DNA of 64,000 nt from Euleptes europaea (Eukaryota > Chordata > Lepidosauria > Squamata > Sphaerodactylidae): positions 69,823,524-69,887,523 of the forward strand of contig NC_079321.1 in assembly GCF_029931775.1 (NCBI RefSeq), in the 5' to 3' direction. Below the pieces are notes generated by a model. The model searched no databases. It was not told the DNA's origin and was given only the letters and a program-made list of their open reading frames with translations. Positions within the stretch are counted from its first letter, which is position 1. Each line of letters opens with the position of its first letter. The position numbers and the translations under genes were made by a program. Positions 31,301 through 39,798 of this stretch are shown here, one piece after another.

Positions 31301-34300
31301 AACAGGAGGCATATGGCCTGCTCTCCTCCAAACATTAACTTTTTCTTAACTATATCATTCAGTGTAACTCTTTACTGCCAATCGTTCCCATTCATTTAAA
31401 TGTGTCTGAACAGAAGAATTTGGTACTCTGCGGAGACCTTTGGAACTTACATTCTATTTTTCTGTGTGAATTGTATATATTGTATGTAGTTGTGTTGTAT
31501 ATATGTTAAGTATATGGTCTAAGTTTCACCCCAGTAGCTTATAAATATTTGCATTTTGTGTATATGTCAGTTTCCTGTACTATTTTTCATAACCTTTTGG
31601 TACAAGTACAGAGGTGCCGTTTTTCTCCCCAACCTCCATGTACTAGCTGTAGATCTCCTGCTATTACAACTGATCTCCAGCCAATAGAGATCAGTTCACC
31701 TGGAGAAAATGGCCCCTTTGCCAATTGGACTCTATGGCATTGAAGTCCCTTCCCTCCCCAAACTCTGCCCTCCTTAGGCTCAGCCCCAAAAACCTCCCGC
31801 TGGTGGCAAAGAGGGACCTGACAACCCTATCCATGGAGGAACTAATGAGATGATCCAGCTGAAGGCACATTATCACAGTAATTTTACCCCCCCCCCAAAA
31901 AATGATTTTGCTGTGGCTTTTGCCTTTAGATTTCTGATGTCAGTCAAATGTCTGCCCTTGAAGAATTCGTTCTGACCAGCAGTGGGACAGAATCAGTGGA
32001 GAGGAACACTTTCAAAGCCCTGGCTGCCTTGAGGATACTGGAACTCTGGAAGAATAAACTGAGACATATACCTACCTTGCTCCCAGCAAACCTTGAAGTA
32101 CTGAAGCTTGGTGATAATTTAATAAGCGTTCTAAATGAATCTGATTTTAAAGATTTAAAAAAAGTAAGGGTTCTTGATATACAAAACAATTTGATTTTGG
32201 CTCTTTCTTCTAGTACCCTTTCCTCACTTAGCAGTTTACAGAGTTTGACTTTGGATGGAAATAATATGGAATCTGTGTCAGGACCACTCAACCTTCTGAA
32301 CCTGAAATACTTGAGTATGGCAAATAATAAATTGCAATCTTTTCCAGGAAGCTTTTTTACAGCTCTCCACACTCTTCTGTTCCTCAATTTAAATGGCAAC
32401 TTGCTAACCAAAGCTCCTCCAGACTTGCCTAAATCCTTATTATCACTGATACTGGAGAGAAACCAACTCAAAATGCTAAGATCTGAAGACATGAAACAGC
32501 TGACAAACTTGTCAGAACTTTGCTTGTCTGAAAACCAGCTTTCATCAATTGATGGGGCCCAGTTTCTTTCCAGCCTAACTAGGCTGGAAGTGGCTGGGAA
32601 CAAACTCCAAACAATTCCACTCAGTCTGCCAGCCACACTACAGAAGATGGACTGCAGCAATAACCTGATAGAGAAAGTTAAAGCCCAAGAATTCCAGAAT
32701 CTCCAGAACCTTAAGCATTTGTTCCTTGACAAAAATGTTGTTAAGTCATTTGAGGATGGGGCACTTCAGAGATGCCCACTACTGTCTAATCTAGCACTTG
32801 AACAAAACCTGCTTACTTCTATACCATTAAGGTAAGTGACACTTTATTTTTAATTCATTTATATCTCACCTTTCTCCCCAGTGAGGTATGATAGGCTGAG
32901 AGAGCGTGACTGGCCCAAAGCCACACAGCATGCTTCCTAGTGTCCAACAGTTAGAGCGGTTCCTCAGTGTAACAGACTTTTGATAAAATATTTATTTAAA
33001 TTTAAAAATAATTGAGCAAGAGTGCTGTTATTTTTATCGAACCTCCAGGTGGTGGCAGGAGATCTCTTGCTATTACAACTGATTTCCAGGTGATAGAGAT
33101 CATTTCCCCCGGAAAAACTGGACGCTTTGGCCATTGGACTGTATGGCATTGAAGTCCCTCCCCTCTCCAAACCCACCCTTTTCAGGCTCCAACCCCAAAA
33201 TCTCCAGGTAATTCTCAACCCGAGCTGGCAACCCTAGGTGGGCTGAAATCAGTGGCTGGGCAGATTGGCAGGAACTGTTATGGTCATGTTCCACCACCTG
33301 CACGGAAATGAAACAGACATGTGCAGTGATGTCAAACAGCACCATTGCTTGCTGCCCTTGGCCATGCCTGTGGTGCCCCCAGCAGAGTCCCAGTCCCACC
33401 CCCATGGAGGAGCATTTGCCAGGAGACCCCACTGAGGCACAGGCGGTTGCCATCCAAGTGATACTTACCTGATCCATAAGGAAGTGGTCTGCTAGTGCAG
33501 CCGATTGATCCAGTGCTGCTGCTGCTGCATAGAGCTCTGATCCTGCAAGGGAATGAGTCCCGGGGTCGCTTGGCCAGCTGATCTGCATAGCATAGTGGAG
33601 CAGCTGCTAGGAACCCCCAACTAGGGTTGCCAACTCTGGGTTGGGAGTTACCTGGAGATTTTGGGGGTGGAACCTTAGGGGGTGGGGTTTGGGGAGGGGC
33701 GGGACTCCCTTGGGGTATAATGCCATAGAGACTACCTTCCAAAGAGGCCATTTTCTCAAGGTGAAATGGAGATCAGTTGTAATCCCAGGATATCTCCAGC
33801 CACCACCTGAAGGTTATGTGAAAACCAAATAATAGGAGCATACTAAATAGAAAGATTTGGCAGCCGGCTAAGGAATTATTCAGTATGCAGCCACCAACAT
33901 GCTTATTTCTTTTACTTTTTTTCACACTTATTTCTTTTACTTTTTAGAGGAAAAACCTTCAAGTATTCAATTATATACTTATTTTACAAGATAAACCATC
34001 ATATGCACTTTTTATACAATATGTTAGAAAGCTGTTGTATTATTTATACAGGGAAATATATATACACAGATATATCACTGTTCATATAATTCATCTTACT
34101 CAGAAGAACAATGTCCCTTATAAAATTCTAACTATATATAAACCAGCAAGATTCCGGCTATATCTCGTTTCGTAGGTTTCCTCTGAATATTAATATCATA
34201 TATCTAAAATAGGCACAATGTATATTATGATAACATGCATAGTACATCAAATGTTGGAATTCATACCAATACAATAATATTACAAACTCATCCTGCCGCA

Positions 34301-36915
34301 ACCTTGCAGCTCCTGGAATGTGACTCTTAGTCCATTAATTTGCTAAACCAGAGCACGATGCTATGTAAGGAAAATACCTGTGGCAGGTGCAGCCAATACC
34401 CTCTATCTCTGAACTGTTGTGTCATGGTAAAAATCCTGCAAAACCTATATGTTGCAGTCTATACTGTAATCTATACTATTTACTTACTCTACATCTATCC
34501 TGAACTATGAAATAATACGTCTATGCTACACTTACCATGCTAAATATAACTAAAGAAATCCAAGGAGGAGTTCAATCCATATGGTTGAATAGATTGGAAT
34601 AGATGAATGAATCTAGCCTCCTGTTGGCATAATATGCGTTCTGCTGCGTACTGAATAATTCCTTAGCTGGTTACCACCTGAAGGTTGGCAACCCCAACCC
34701 ACAGTTATGCCCTTTCCCCCACCTGTTGTGGGTATTTCTGGCAAGGGAGTGTGCTAACAGGCCAGTGTGGGACTGCAGGCTCCCCTACTCCCCTGTAGGC
34801 AGGTGTCCTAGGAACACCTCCCTTAGAGTACACCCCATTGCTTGACATGGAGCATGGTGCTGGGAGAAGCTGGTTGGGGCTGCCCCCAAACTCACACAGC
34901 ACTGGCTTTGGCTGTTTGTGTGTGTGGTGCTCAGCCTCTTGCAAGGGGAATGAAGAAAGCACACAAGGACTCCTGTGCCAGGGCAGTAGGATTCCTGCCC
35001 CTGCTTACCTATCAGTGCATTTCCAAGAGAAGCCTGATTTTATTAGAACAACGTTGGTACAAACTATATTGGGCAAGGGATCCCAGACACATTCATGGCT
35101 GTCTGTGTAGATTAAGCTGGCCAGAAGAGAGTTTCTGAGGAGAGAGAAGAAGATCACACATAAAATGCATATTGCAAGGTCTCAATTGCATATTGCAGCC
35201 TCAATTAGCCTCGGAGCCATGTGGGAAAGAAAGAGAAGCTTCGATCATATGTGTGGATTCAATAATCAAAACCAATTCCCCTGCTGTGCTATTAGCACTT
35301 AAAGGAGGAAAAGCACTGAAAGAAAAATGTTGTGTCCTTTAAAAATATGTATAAGAACATAAGAAAAGCCATGCTGGATCAGACCAAGGCCCATCAAGTC
35401 CAGCAGTCTGTTCACACATTGGCCAACCAGGTGCCTCTAGGAAGGCTACAAACAAGACGACTGCAGCAGCACCATCCTGCCTGTGTTCCAAAGCACCTAA
35501 TGCTCCTCTGATATTGTAACTTTCCTTTTACAATGCTAATAACTAGGGAGCTCAGTTTTGATTAACAAGAGAGTTGAGGTTGAAGCACAATGCTGACAAT
35601 GCTGAGGCAAATTGAGGCTGCATGAGCCTATGCTTTGCATTTGATAGATGGATGAGATATTCAGACATCCTCTCAACTGTTTCAGTAGAATCTGGTTTTG
35701 AACTGCTCTATACTCTGAAATGTTGAACAACTCAATAATATGGAGTTCTAAACACTACTGCACTATGGCACTGAAAACAGAGCAAGACTGTGTTTCACTT
35801 ATACCAATAGGGTTGCCAGTTCCGAGGTTGGGAAATACCTGGAGATTTTAGGGGTGGAGCATGAGGAGGGCAGGGTTTGGGGAGGGGAGGGACTTCAGTG
35901 GGGTATGATGCCATTGAGTCTACTTTCCAAAGCGGCCGTTTTCTCCTGGTGAACTGATCTCTGTTGCCTGGAGATCAGTTGTAATAGTGGGAGATCTCCA
36001 GCCACTACCTGTAGGTTGGCAACCTTAGATACCAATCTGTGTGTGTAAAGTGCCATCAAGTCGCTTCCGACTCATGGCGATACCAATCTAGTCTGGTTTA
36101 TAAAGGCAACAATATTGTAGTGAATTCCACTGTTTGTTGTATACATTATTGTGCATTACTGTAGTACTGCGTTACTTTCTGTGCTTATAATCCCATTTTT
36201 GCATTGTCTATTACACATGTCTGATTCTTTTTTGTGCATTTTTTCTATTCTTTGTGATCCTAGTCCTACCGCATTGTCTCATGCAATTTGATTGCATTGT
36301 CATACACTGTATAACCCACATTGAGTCTTAGTGAGAAAGGTAGAGTATTAATAAGTAAATGTAAGAAGCTTTATGCACCCATCCCGGTTCTTGTGAGGAT
36401 AAATGGGATAAGTGTTGTAAAGTAGGTGGCCTGTATTAAAGATATATGTTTATCTTCTTTCCTTCAGCCTTCCACATACCCTAGCCAGACTGGATCTGAA
36501 AGGAAACAACATACAAAGAATTCAAGAGCAAGAAGTGAACAATTTAAGGCAGCTACAGGTTTTAAATCTACGAAACAACAAGATAACTGCCCTGGACCAT
36601 GGCCTCTTGAAACATTTGCCTCGTCTCAGGCACCTGTATCTGGATGGCAACCCATGGAATTGCACTTGTGATCTCTTCAGAACCAGAAGAGTGCTCATAG
36701 CCAAAGGCACAGATGTCAAAGGGGGACAGTGTTTTGCCCCTGCAGAAAGCAAGGGAGAGAACTGGATGTCTTCAAAAAGGATTGTGCGTTTGTGCATTCA
36801 TGACAACCTCTATTCAGATGAAGAGGGCAAGGAAATCAGAAAGAAAGCAAATGCTGATAATCCTCCCATTCTCAGAGTAGACATGGATGATTATTATGAC
36901 TATGAAACAGATTAA
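25186..36915 (+). CDS. NEPN: NEPN (nephrocan), complete 3-exon coding region, 512 aa
   Basis: A secreted leucine-rich-repeat protein of the small leucine-rich proteoglycan type, reported in mouse as a kidney-enriched inhibitor of TGF-beta signalling. The join is 25186..25374, 31930..32831, 36468..36915. All introns are GT-AG, the frame is continuous, and the product is 512 residues, which is the length I recall for mouse nephrocan. Parts in order: signal peptide (about 1-19), SLRP-type N-terminal cysteine cluster C21-x3-C25-x-C27-x7-C35, a long run of LRRs of the form LxxLxLxxNxL (about 40-425), an LRR C-terminal cap with C429, C431, C452 and C473, and a strongly acidic, tyrosine-rich tail ending DYYDYETD. 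I see no disabling change. The position between GOPC and NUS1 supports the name. Confidence 0.9.
25375..27870. other. NEPN intron 1, first part
   Basis: Mostly unclassified. Fragments of a small palindromic MITE family are near 25855-25910 and 26110-26165, a 42-bp palindrome at 26848-26889, and a degraded SINE-like stretch at about 27705-27868. Confidence 0.45.
26848..26889. repeat. 42-bp perfect palindrome
   Basis: Two perfectly complementary 20-nt arms (TCTAAGAACTACTAACATTT and its reverse complement) separated by 2 nt. Confidence 0.9.
27870..28072 (+). mobile_element. 5S-rRNA-derived SINE
   Basis: Head CCCTGACCTGGATAGCCCTA with TCTGATCTTGCCAGATCTCA and AGAAGCTAAGC; then GGGGAGACCACCAAGGAATA, GGCAAACCACCTCTGAACCT, and the tail AAATCAGCTGTGACTTGACA ending in a short CAACAA/AAAAAT tract. 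Confidence 0.85.
28380..28875 (+). repeat. GC-rich dispersed repeat, class unknown
   Basis: Contains an 18-nt G run at 28422-28439, then a GC-rich body with AAGGGCTCAGGGAGCTAAC, GTGCCAGTGTGCATGGCTGT and CTTACGCCGGCGCAAATGGC. Same family as 11866-12235. The open frames on both strands here have no recognisable homology. Confidence 0.4.
29178..29352. repeat. Palindrome-type MITE fragment (GTGCAATCCTA family)
   Basis: GCAGTGCAATCCTATGCA at the left and AGGATTGCAT at the right enclose imperfect inverted segments (AGGCTTACTATCAG, CTCAGTAAGATTTACTCC). A common small dispersed element in squamates. Confidence 0.45.
30043..30246 (+). mobile_element. tRNA-derived SINE (GTGGCTCAGTGGTAGAGC head), diverged
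   Basis: GGCTGAGTGGTAGAATATCT, GGTCCCAGGTTCAATCCCCA, GGTAGTAGGTGATGTG and TGATTCAGAATAAGGCAGCT correspond along the whole element to the copy at 10070. Confidence 0.85.
30264..30512 (+). mobile_element. Penelope-like element fragment with inverted arms and 15-bp duplication
   Basis: Flanked by near-identical 15-bp direct repeats (CTTCAAGTACCACTG at 30249-30263, CTTCAAGTATCATTG at 30513-30527). Inner inverted arms are at about 30314-30360 and 30461-30504 (AAGGCCAATGGTGTAAAATA). Between them lies TTGAAGAAGCCTCTTGGCGA then AAC, a phrase typical of Penelope-like retroelements and resembling a hammerhead ribozyme core. The SINE at 30043 is immediately upstream. Confidence 0.6.
30758..31042 (+). 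mobile_element. hAT MITE, CACTGGTTCCC family
   Basis: 285 bp with an exact 8-bp duplication GTCTAGAG at 30750-30757 and 31043-31050. Confidence 0.93.
31628..31829 (+). mobile_element. hAT-type MITE (TAGGGTTGCCA family), 5' truncated
   Basis: Body CTCCTGCTATTACAACTGAT, CACCTGGAGAAAATGGCCCC and end CCTGACAACCCTA match the complete copy at 4492. The left terminus is lost. It lies about 100 bp upstream of NEPN exon 2. Confidence 0.8.
31930..32831 (+). CDS. NEPN: NEPN coding exon 2 (residues 64-363), LRR array
   Basis: 902 nt from acceptor TTTGCCTTTAG|ATT to donor TTAAG|GTAAGT, ending 2 nt into a codon. It encodes roughly a dozen tandem LRRs of about 21-26 residues, for example LEVLKLGDNLI, LKYLSMANNKL, LTRLEVAGNKL and LKHLFLDKNVV. 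One N-glycosylation sequon (NLS) is visible. The strand's complement is also open for 262 codons; that is a shadow of the repeat coding, not a gene. Confidence 0.95.
32855..32945 (-). mobile_element. SINE fragment, minus strand
   Basis: TATCTCACCTTTCTCCCCAG and GACTGGCCCAAAGCCACACA resemble the body of the tRNA-derived SINE seen at 4991. Confidence 0.45.
33041..33235 (+). mobile_element. hAT-type MITE (TAGGGTTGCCA family), diverged
   Basis: CTCTTGCTATTACAACTGAT, TTGGACTGTATGGCATTGAA and end CTGGCAACCCTA; left end lost. In NEPN intron 2. Confidence 0.75.
33622..34692 (-). mobile_element. hAT-type MITE (TAGGGTTGCCA family) split by an 857-bp insertion
   Basis: Left part 33622-33815 (TAGGGTTGCCAACTCTGGGT, GGAGATTTTGGGGGTGGAAC) and right part 34673-34692 (ACCACCTGAAGGTTGGCAAC) form one reverse-oriented MITE interrupted by the element at 33816-34672. 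Confidence 0.8.
33816..34672. mobile_element. 857-bp AT-rich foldback insertion, probably Penelope-like
   Basis: Flanked by an exact 14-bp duplication ACCACCTGAAGGTT (33802-33815, 34673-34686). Carries inverted arms GGCTAAGGAATTATTCAGTA near 33866-33885 and its near complement near 34648-34667. It has no coding potential. The long duplication fits target-primed insertion rather than a DNA transposon; inverted terminal parts are a known Penelope-like feature. Family assignment is tentative. Confidence 0.5.
35346..35520 (-). mobile_element. CR1-type LINE 3' end
   Basis: AAGAACATAAGAAAAGCCAT, GGATCAGACCAAGGCCCATC and CAACCAGGTGCCTCTAGGAA match the 3' end of the copy at 61216. The terminal ATAAGAAC-like repeat is typical of CR1. 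Confidence 0.8.
35808..36027 (-). mobile_element. hAT-type MITE (TAGGGTTGCCA family), near complete
   Basis: Reverse-oriented 220-bp copy with 8-bp flanks TATACCAA and GATACCAA (one mismatch). In NEPN intron 2. A BovB-like SINE tail fragment (AAGTGCCATCAAGTCGCTTC) follows at about 36046-36085. Confidence 0.85.
36468..36915 (+). CDS. NEPN: NEPN coding exon 3 (residues 364-512) and stop
   Basis: Acceptor CTTTCCTTCAG|C; the first base completes Ser364. The exon encodes the last three LRRs (LARLDLKGNNI, LQVLNLRNNKI, LRHLYLDGNPW), the C-terminal cap (NPWNCTCDL with sequon NCT, then C452 and C473), a basic/acidic linker and the acidic tail with four Tyr in the last 11 residues, a plausible tyrosine-sulfation site. 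TAA at 36913-36915. Confidence 0.95.
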
Positions 36916-36927
36916 GTACAGATATCC

Positions 36928-36933
36928 AATAAA
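36928..36933 (+). terminator. NEPN: NEPN polyadenylation signal AATAAA
   Basis: A canonical AATAAA 12 nt after the stop codon, followed within about 30-50 nt by a GT-rich tract (GGTTATTTGGTGTTTTC). This implies a very short 3' UTR of about 30-40 nt, unless a later signal is used. Confidence 0.65.
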
Positions 36934-36949
36934 CTTCTAAGTATACCTT

Positions 36950-37500
36950 TCCTATAATTATAGGTTATTTGGTGTTTTCTAAAGAAGCACTATAAACAAA
37001 TAATTAACTCACGGTGTCTTCTCTTTTAGTTTTATTAAGGCCACACAGGCCATCAGATCCATCCTATGGAGAGAAGAGTGCTTAGGCTTATTGAAATTAA
37101 TAGGCAGGTGCATATGAGGAGGCTGTGTGTGTCTGTGGGGGTGGGGGGTGTCTTCCCAAGGCTTCAGAATAGATAGAGAGCTAGTATAAATGGTGTTTAT
37201 GCATTAATGCTGTATAGGTAGGTATGTTGGCAATGGTTCTAAAATCACAAGATACTTTTAAAGAAATTCCTTTAGTATATATTTAATACAAAAAAGGTTG
37301 GGACTAAAAAATGCAAATGTGTATAAAGTGGCAGTATACCATTAAAAGTGGATAAAGATTTCTATGCTCATTTCTACATTGCCTGTTCATGATTAAGAGT
37401 ACACACTGGGGGAATCTAGGTGTATCCAAAGTTATACCTGTTTCCACTTCCAGCGGCCTGAAGACACAAAGGTACTAGCGTTTTGTTATATGAACAAATC
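36950..37500. other. Intergenic between NEPN and the foldback array
   Basis: No gene or assigned repeat. Confidence 0.4.
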
Positions 37501-37886
37501 ACAGGCTGCTTATGCACGGGAGGTTCTACCTTGGATTTGCCGCTCTCTAGATGCACGTTTCCCCCATCTGAATTCTCAAAATTCTGCATGGGTGCTTATT
37601 TTTGAGTTTTGAGAATTCAGATGGGGAAAATGTGCATCTAGAGAGCGGCAAATCCAAGGTACAAATTACAGGCTGCTTATGCATGGGAGGTTCTACCTTG
37701 GATTTGCCGCTCTCTAGATGCACATTTCCCCCATCTGAATTCTCAAAACTCAAAAATAAGCCCCCATGCAGAATTTTGAGAATTCAGATGGGGGAAATGT
37801 GCATCTGTAGAGCGGCAAATCTAAGGTACAAGTTACAGGCTGCTTATGCATGGGAGGTTCTACCTTGGATTTGCCACTCTCTAGAT

Positions 37887-38178
37887 CACTGGTTCCCAAA
37901 CAGGGGTCCGTGGACCCCCAGGGGTCCGCGAGAACTAAATTAAGGCCCGCGAAACAAAGTTATAAACCCATAATAAATTAATATTTTCAATTAAACGTTC
38001 TCTATTATAATATATATATATATATATTCAAATATTATTCTAAGTTTAATGTTTAACTAACAGTTATGATTAAAGTTTATTTTCAAAATCTCGGAATTGT
38101 TATTTTGAACCTTGGGGTCCCTGCCCCGAGCAAAAAAGTCCTAGTGGTCCCTGGTCAAAAAAAGGTTGGGAACCACTG
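37887..38178 (+). mobile_element. hAT MITE, CACTGGTTCCC family, in foldback unit
   Basis: Exact 8-bp duplication CTCTAGAT at 37879-37886 and 38179-38186. It lies in the arm of a foldback unit at its CTCTAGAT sequence. Confidence 0.93.
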
Positions 38179-38521
38179 CTCTAGATGCACATTTCCCCCA
38201 TCTGAATTCTCATAACTCAAAAATAAGCCCCCATGCAGAATTTTGAGAAATCAGATGGGGGAAAATGTGCATCTGTAGAGCGGCAAATCCAAGGTACAAA
38301 TTACAGGCTGCTTATGCATGGGAGGTTCTACCTTGGATTTGCTGCTCTCTAGATGCACATTTCCCCCATCTGAATTCTCAAAACTCAAAAATAAGCCCCC
38401 ATGCAGAATTTTGAGAATTCAGATGGGGGAAATGTGCATCTGTAGAGCGGCAAATCTAAGGTACAAGTTACAGGCTGCTTATGCATGGGAGGTTCTACCT
38501 TGGATTTGCCACTCTCTAGAT

Positions 38522-38815
38522 CACTGGTTCCCAAACAGGGGTCCGTGGACCCCCAGGGGTCCGCGAGAACTAAATTAAGGCCCGCGAAACAAAGTTATAA
38601 ACCCATAATAAATTAATATTTTCAATTAAACGTTCTCTATTATAATATATATATATATATATATTCAAATATTATTCTAAGTTTAATGTTTAACTAACAG
38701 TTATGATTAAAGTTTATTTTCAAAATCTCGGAATTGTTATTTTGAACCTTGGGGTCCCTGCCCCGAGCAAAAAAGTCCTAGTGGTCCCTGGTCAAAAAAA
38801 GGTTGGGAACCACTG
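38522..38815 (+). mobile_element. hAT MITE, duplicated copy
   Basis: A near-identical copy of 37887-38178, with the same CTCTAGAT flanks and 2 nt more in the TA run. It arose by the 636-bp duplication, not by a second insertion. Confidence 0.93.
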
Positions 38816-39073
38816 CTCTAGATGCACATTTCCCCCATCTGAATTCTCATAACTCAAAAATAAGCCCCCCTGCAGAATTTTGAGAAATCAGATGGGGGAA
38901 AATGTGCATCTGTAGAGCGGCAAATCCAAGGTACAAATTACAGGCTGCTTATGCATGGGAGGTTCTACCTTGGATTTGCCGCTCTCTAGATGCACATTTC
39001 CCCCATCTGAATTGTCAAAACAGCCGCTTGCTGCTTCTATGTCCGCGGCTTTTCAGCGGAATGCCCACCCCAC

Positions 39074-39087
39074 CCACTAGATGGCGC
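39074..39087 (+). promoter_or_regulatory. CTCF-type core motif
   Basis: CCACTAGATGGCGC fits the CTCF core (CCASYAGRKGGCRS) at every position. It sits about 320 bp upstream of the NUS1 ATG at the boundary between the repeat array and the CpG island. Binding is inferred. Confidence 0.6.
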
Positions 39088-39156
39088 TGCGTGTGAGGGA
39101 AAACGCGGGCTCGTCTGGGAACTCAGAAGGCCGTCGGAGGCGGTTCCTCCCCGGGG

Positions 39157-39164
39157 CCACGTCA
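39157..39164 (-). promoter_or_regulatory. TGACGTGG element (ATF6/XBP1 UPRE-type) in NUS1 promoter
   Basis: CCACGTCA on the plus strand is TGACGTGG on the minus strand, the core of the unfolded-protein-response element. It lies about 230 bp upstream of the ATG of an ER glycosylation-pathway gene. It could equally be a general CREB/ATF or bHLH E-box-like site. Confidence 0.4.
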
Positions 39165-39392
39165 TTCGTTCCATCCGCCCGGAAACGGCACGAGGCGGCG
39201 GAGTTGGGGCCAATGGGCGCGCCGCGCGTGGGCCCGGGGGCAAAGGTCACCGCGGCTGTGGCGATGGCGGCGCCCGAGGAGGTTGCCGGGGCGATAAAAC
39301 CGGGCCAGTGAGGGCTGCGGGAGCGAGATGGTGCGCGGCCGCCGCTCCGGCTGAACCTCCCTCCGGTCGCCCCGCCGCCGCCGCCCTCTCCA

Positions 39393-39798
39393 ATGAGCGG
39401 CGCGTTGGAGTCGCTATGGCGCTTCCTGCACGGCCTGCTCTTCGCCCAGCGCGCGCTCCTGGCCTGGCTGCGGGAGCAGCTCGGGGGTCGCGGCTCGCGG
39501 CTCGGCCGCTGGCGGCGCGGGGCGGCTTCGGTGGCCGCCGCCGCCTCGCGGGCCCTGCTGGTGCCGGCGGCCGCCACGGAGTTCTTCGCTTTCCACAAGC
39601 CGGCGGCGGCGGCGGCGGGGCGGAAGGCGCTGAGCAACCCGAGCCGGTGGCGGCGGGACGGGAAGGCCCTGCAGAAGCTGCCGGGCCACGTGGGCCTGGT
39701 GGTGACCGAGGAGGAGCCCAGCTACGCGGACATGGCCAGCCTGGTGGTGTGGTGCATGGCGGTGGGCATCTCCTACGTCAGCGTCTACGACCACGACG
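39393..39798 (+). CDS. NUS1: NUS1 coding exon 1 (residues 1-135)
   Basis: ATG at 39393 in context CCAATGAG; donor GACG|GTGAGG leaves one base of a Gly codon. The N-terminal region ([19 protein letters not shown]) is a hydrophobic membrane segment followed by an Arg/Ala-rich, poorly conserved linker. The end is strongly conserved: [20 protein letters not shown], then [20 protein letters not shown], corresponding to human KLPVHMGLVI...ISVYDHQ. The exon is inside a CpG island; overlapping open frames on both strands are artefacts. Confidence 0.95.

Larger units (their letters stand above)
37505..39020. repeat. Tandem foldback array with hAT MITEs and a 636-bp duplication
   Basis: About six ~160-bp hairpin units. 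Each begins GGCTGCTTATGCATGGGAGG, TTCTACCTTGGATTTGCCGC, and has arms ATGCACATTTCCCCCATCTG / CAGATGGGGGAAATGTGCAT. A block of one plain unit plus one unit split by a hAT MITE (about 37661-38296) is repeated head-to-tail (about 38297-38937). The two blocks share the same sequence, including TA-run and point variants, so the duplication is recent. The last unit stops at 39020 against the NUS1 CpG island. Confidence 0.85.
39050..39392 (+). promoter_or_regulatory. NUS1: NUS1 CpG-island promoter
   Basis: A GC-rich, CpG-dense block from about 39050 to 39960 spans the region upstream of NUS1, exon 1 and the first part of intron 1. It has no TATA box at a useful distance. A CCAAT motif lies at 39210-39214 (GGCCAATGGGCGCG), along with an ATGGCGGC element near 39263, a CTCF-like site and a TGACGTGG element. 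The left edge abuts the foldback/hAT array, and the right edge abuts another repeat at about 39960, so the promoter is tightly enclosed by mobile DNA. Confidence 0.75.

Noticed and set aside
30930-31349. 139-codon plus-strand open frame, partly in a hAT MITE, with a Cys-rich stretch
   Set aside because: It runs across the MITE boundary and I recognise no domain or splice signals; possibly a fragment of something, but not supportable.
31944-32732. 262-codon minus-strand open frame
   Set aside because: It is the antisense shadow of NEPN exon 2; it is Ser/Leu/Arg-rich as expected from reversed LRR codons and has no own features.
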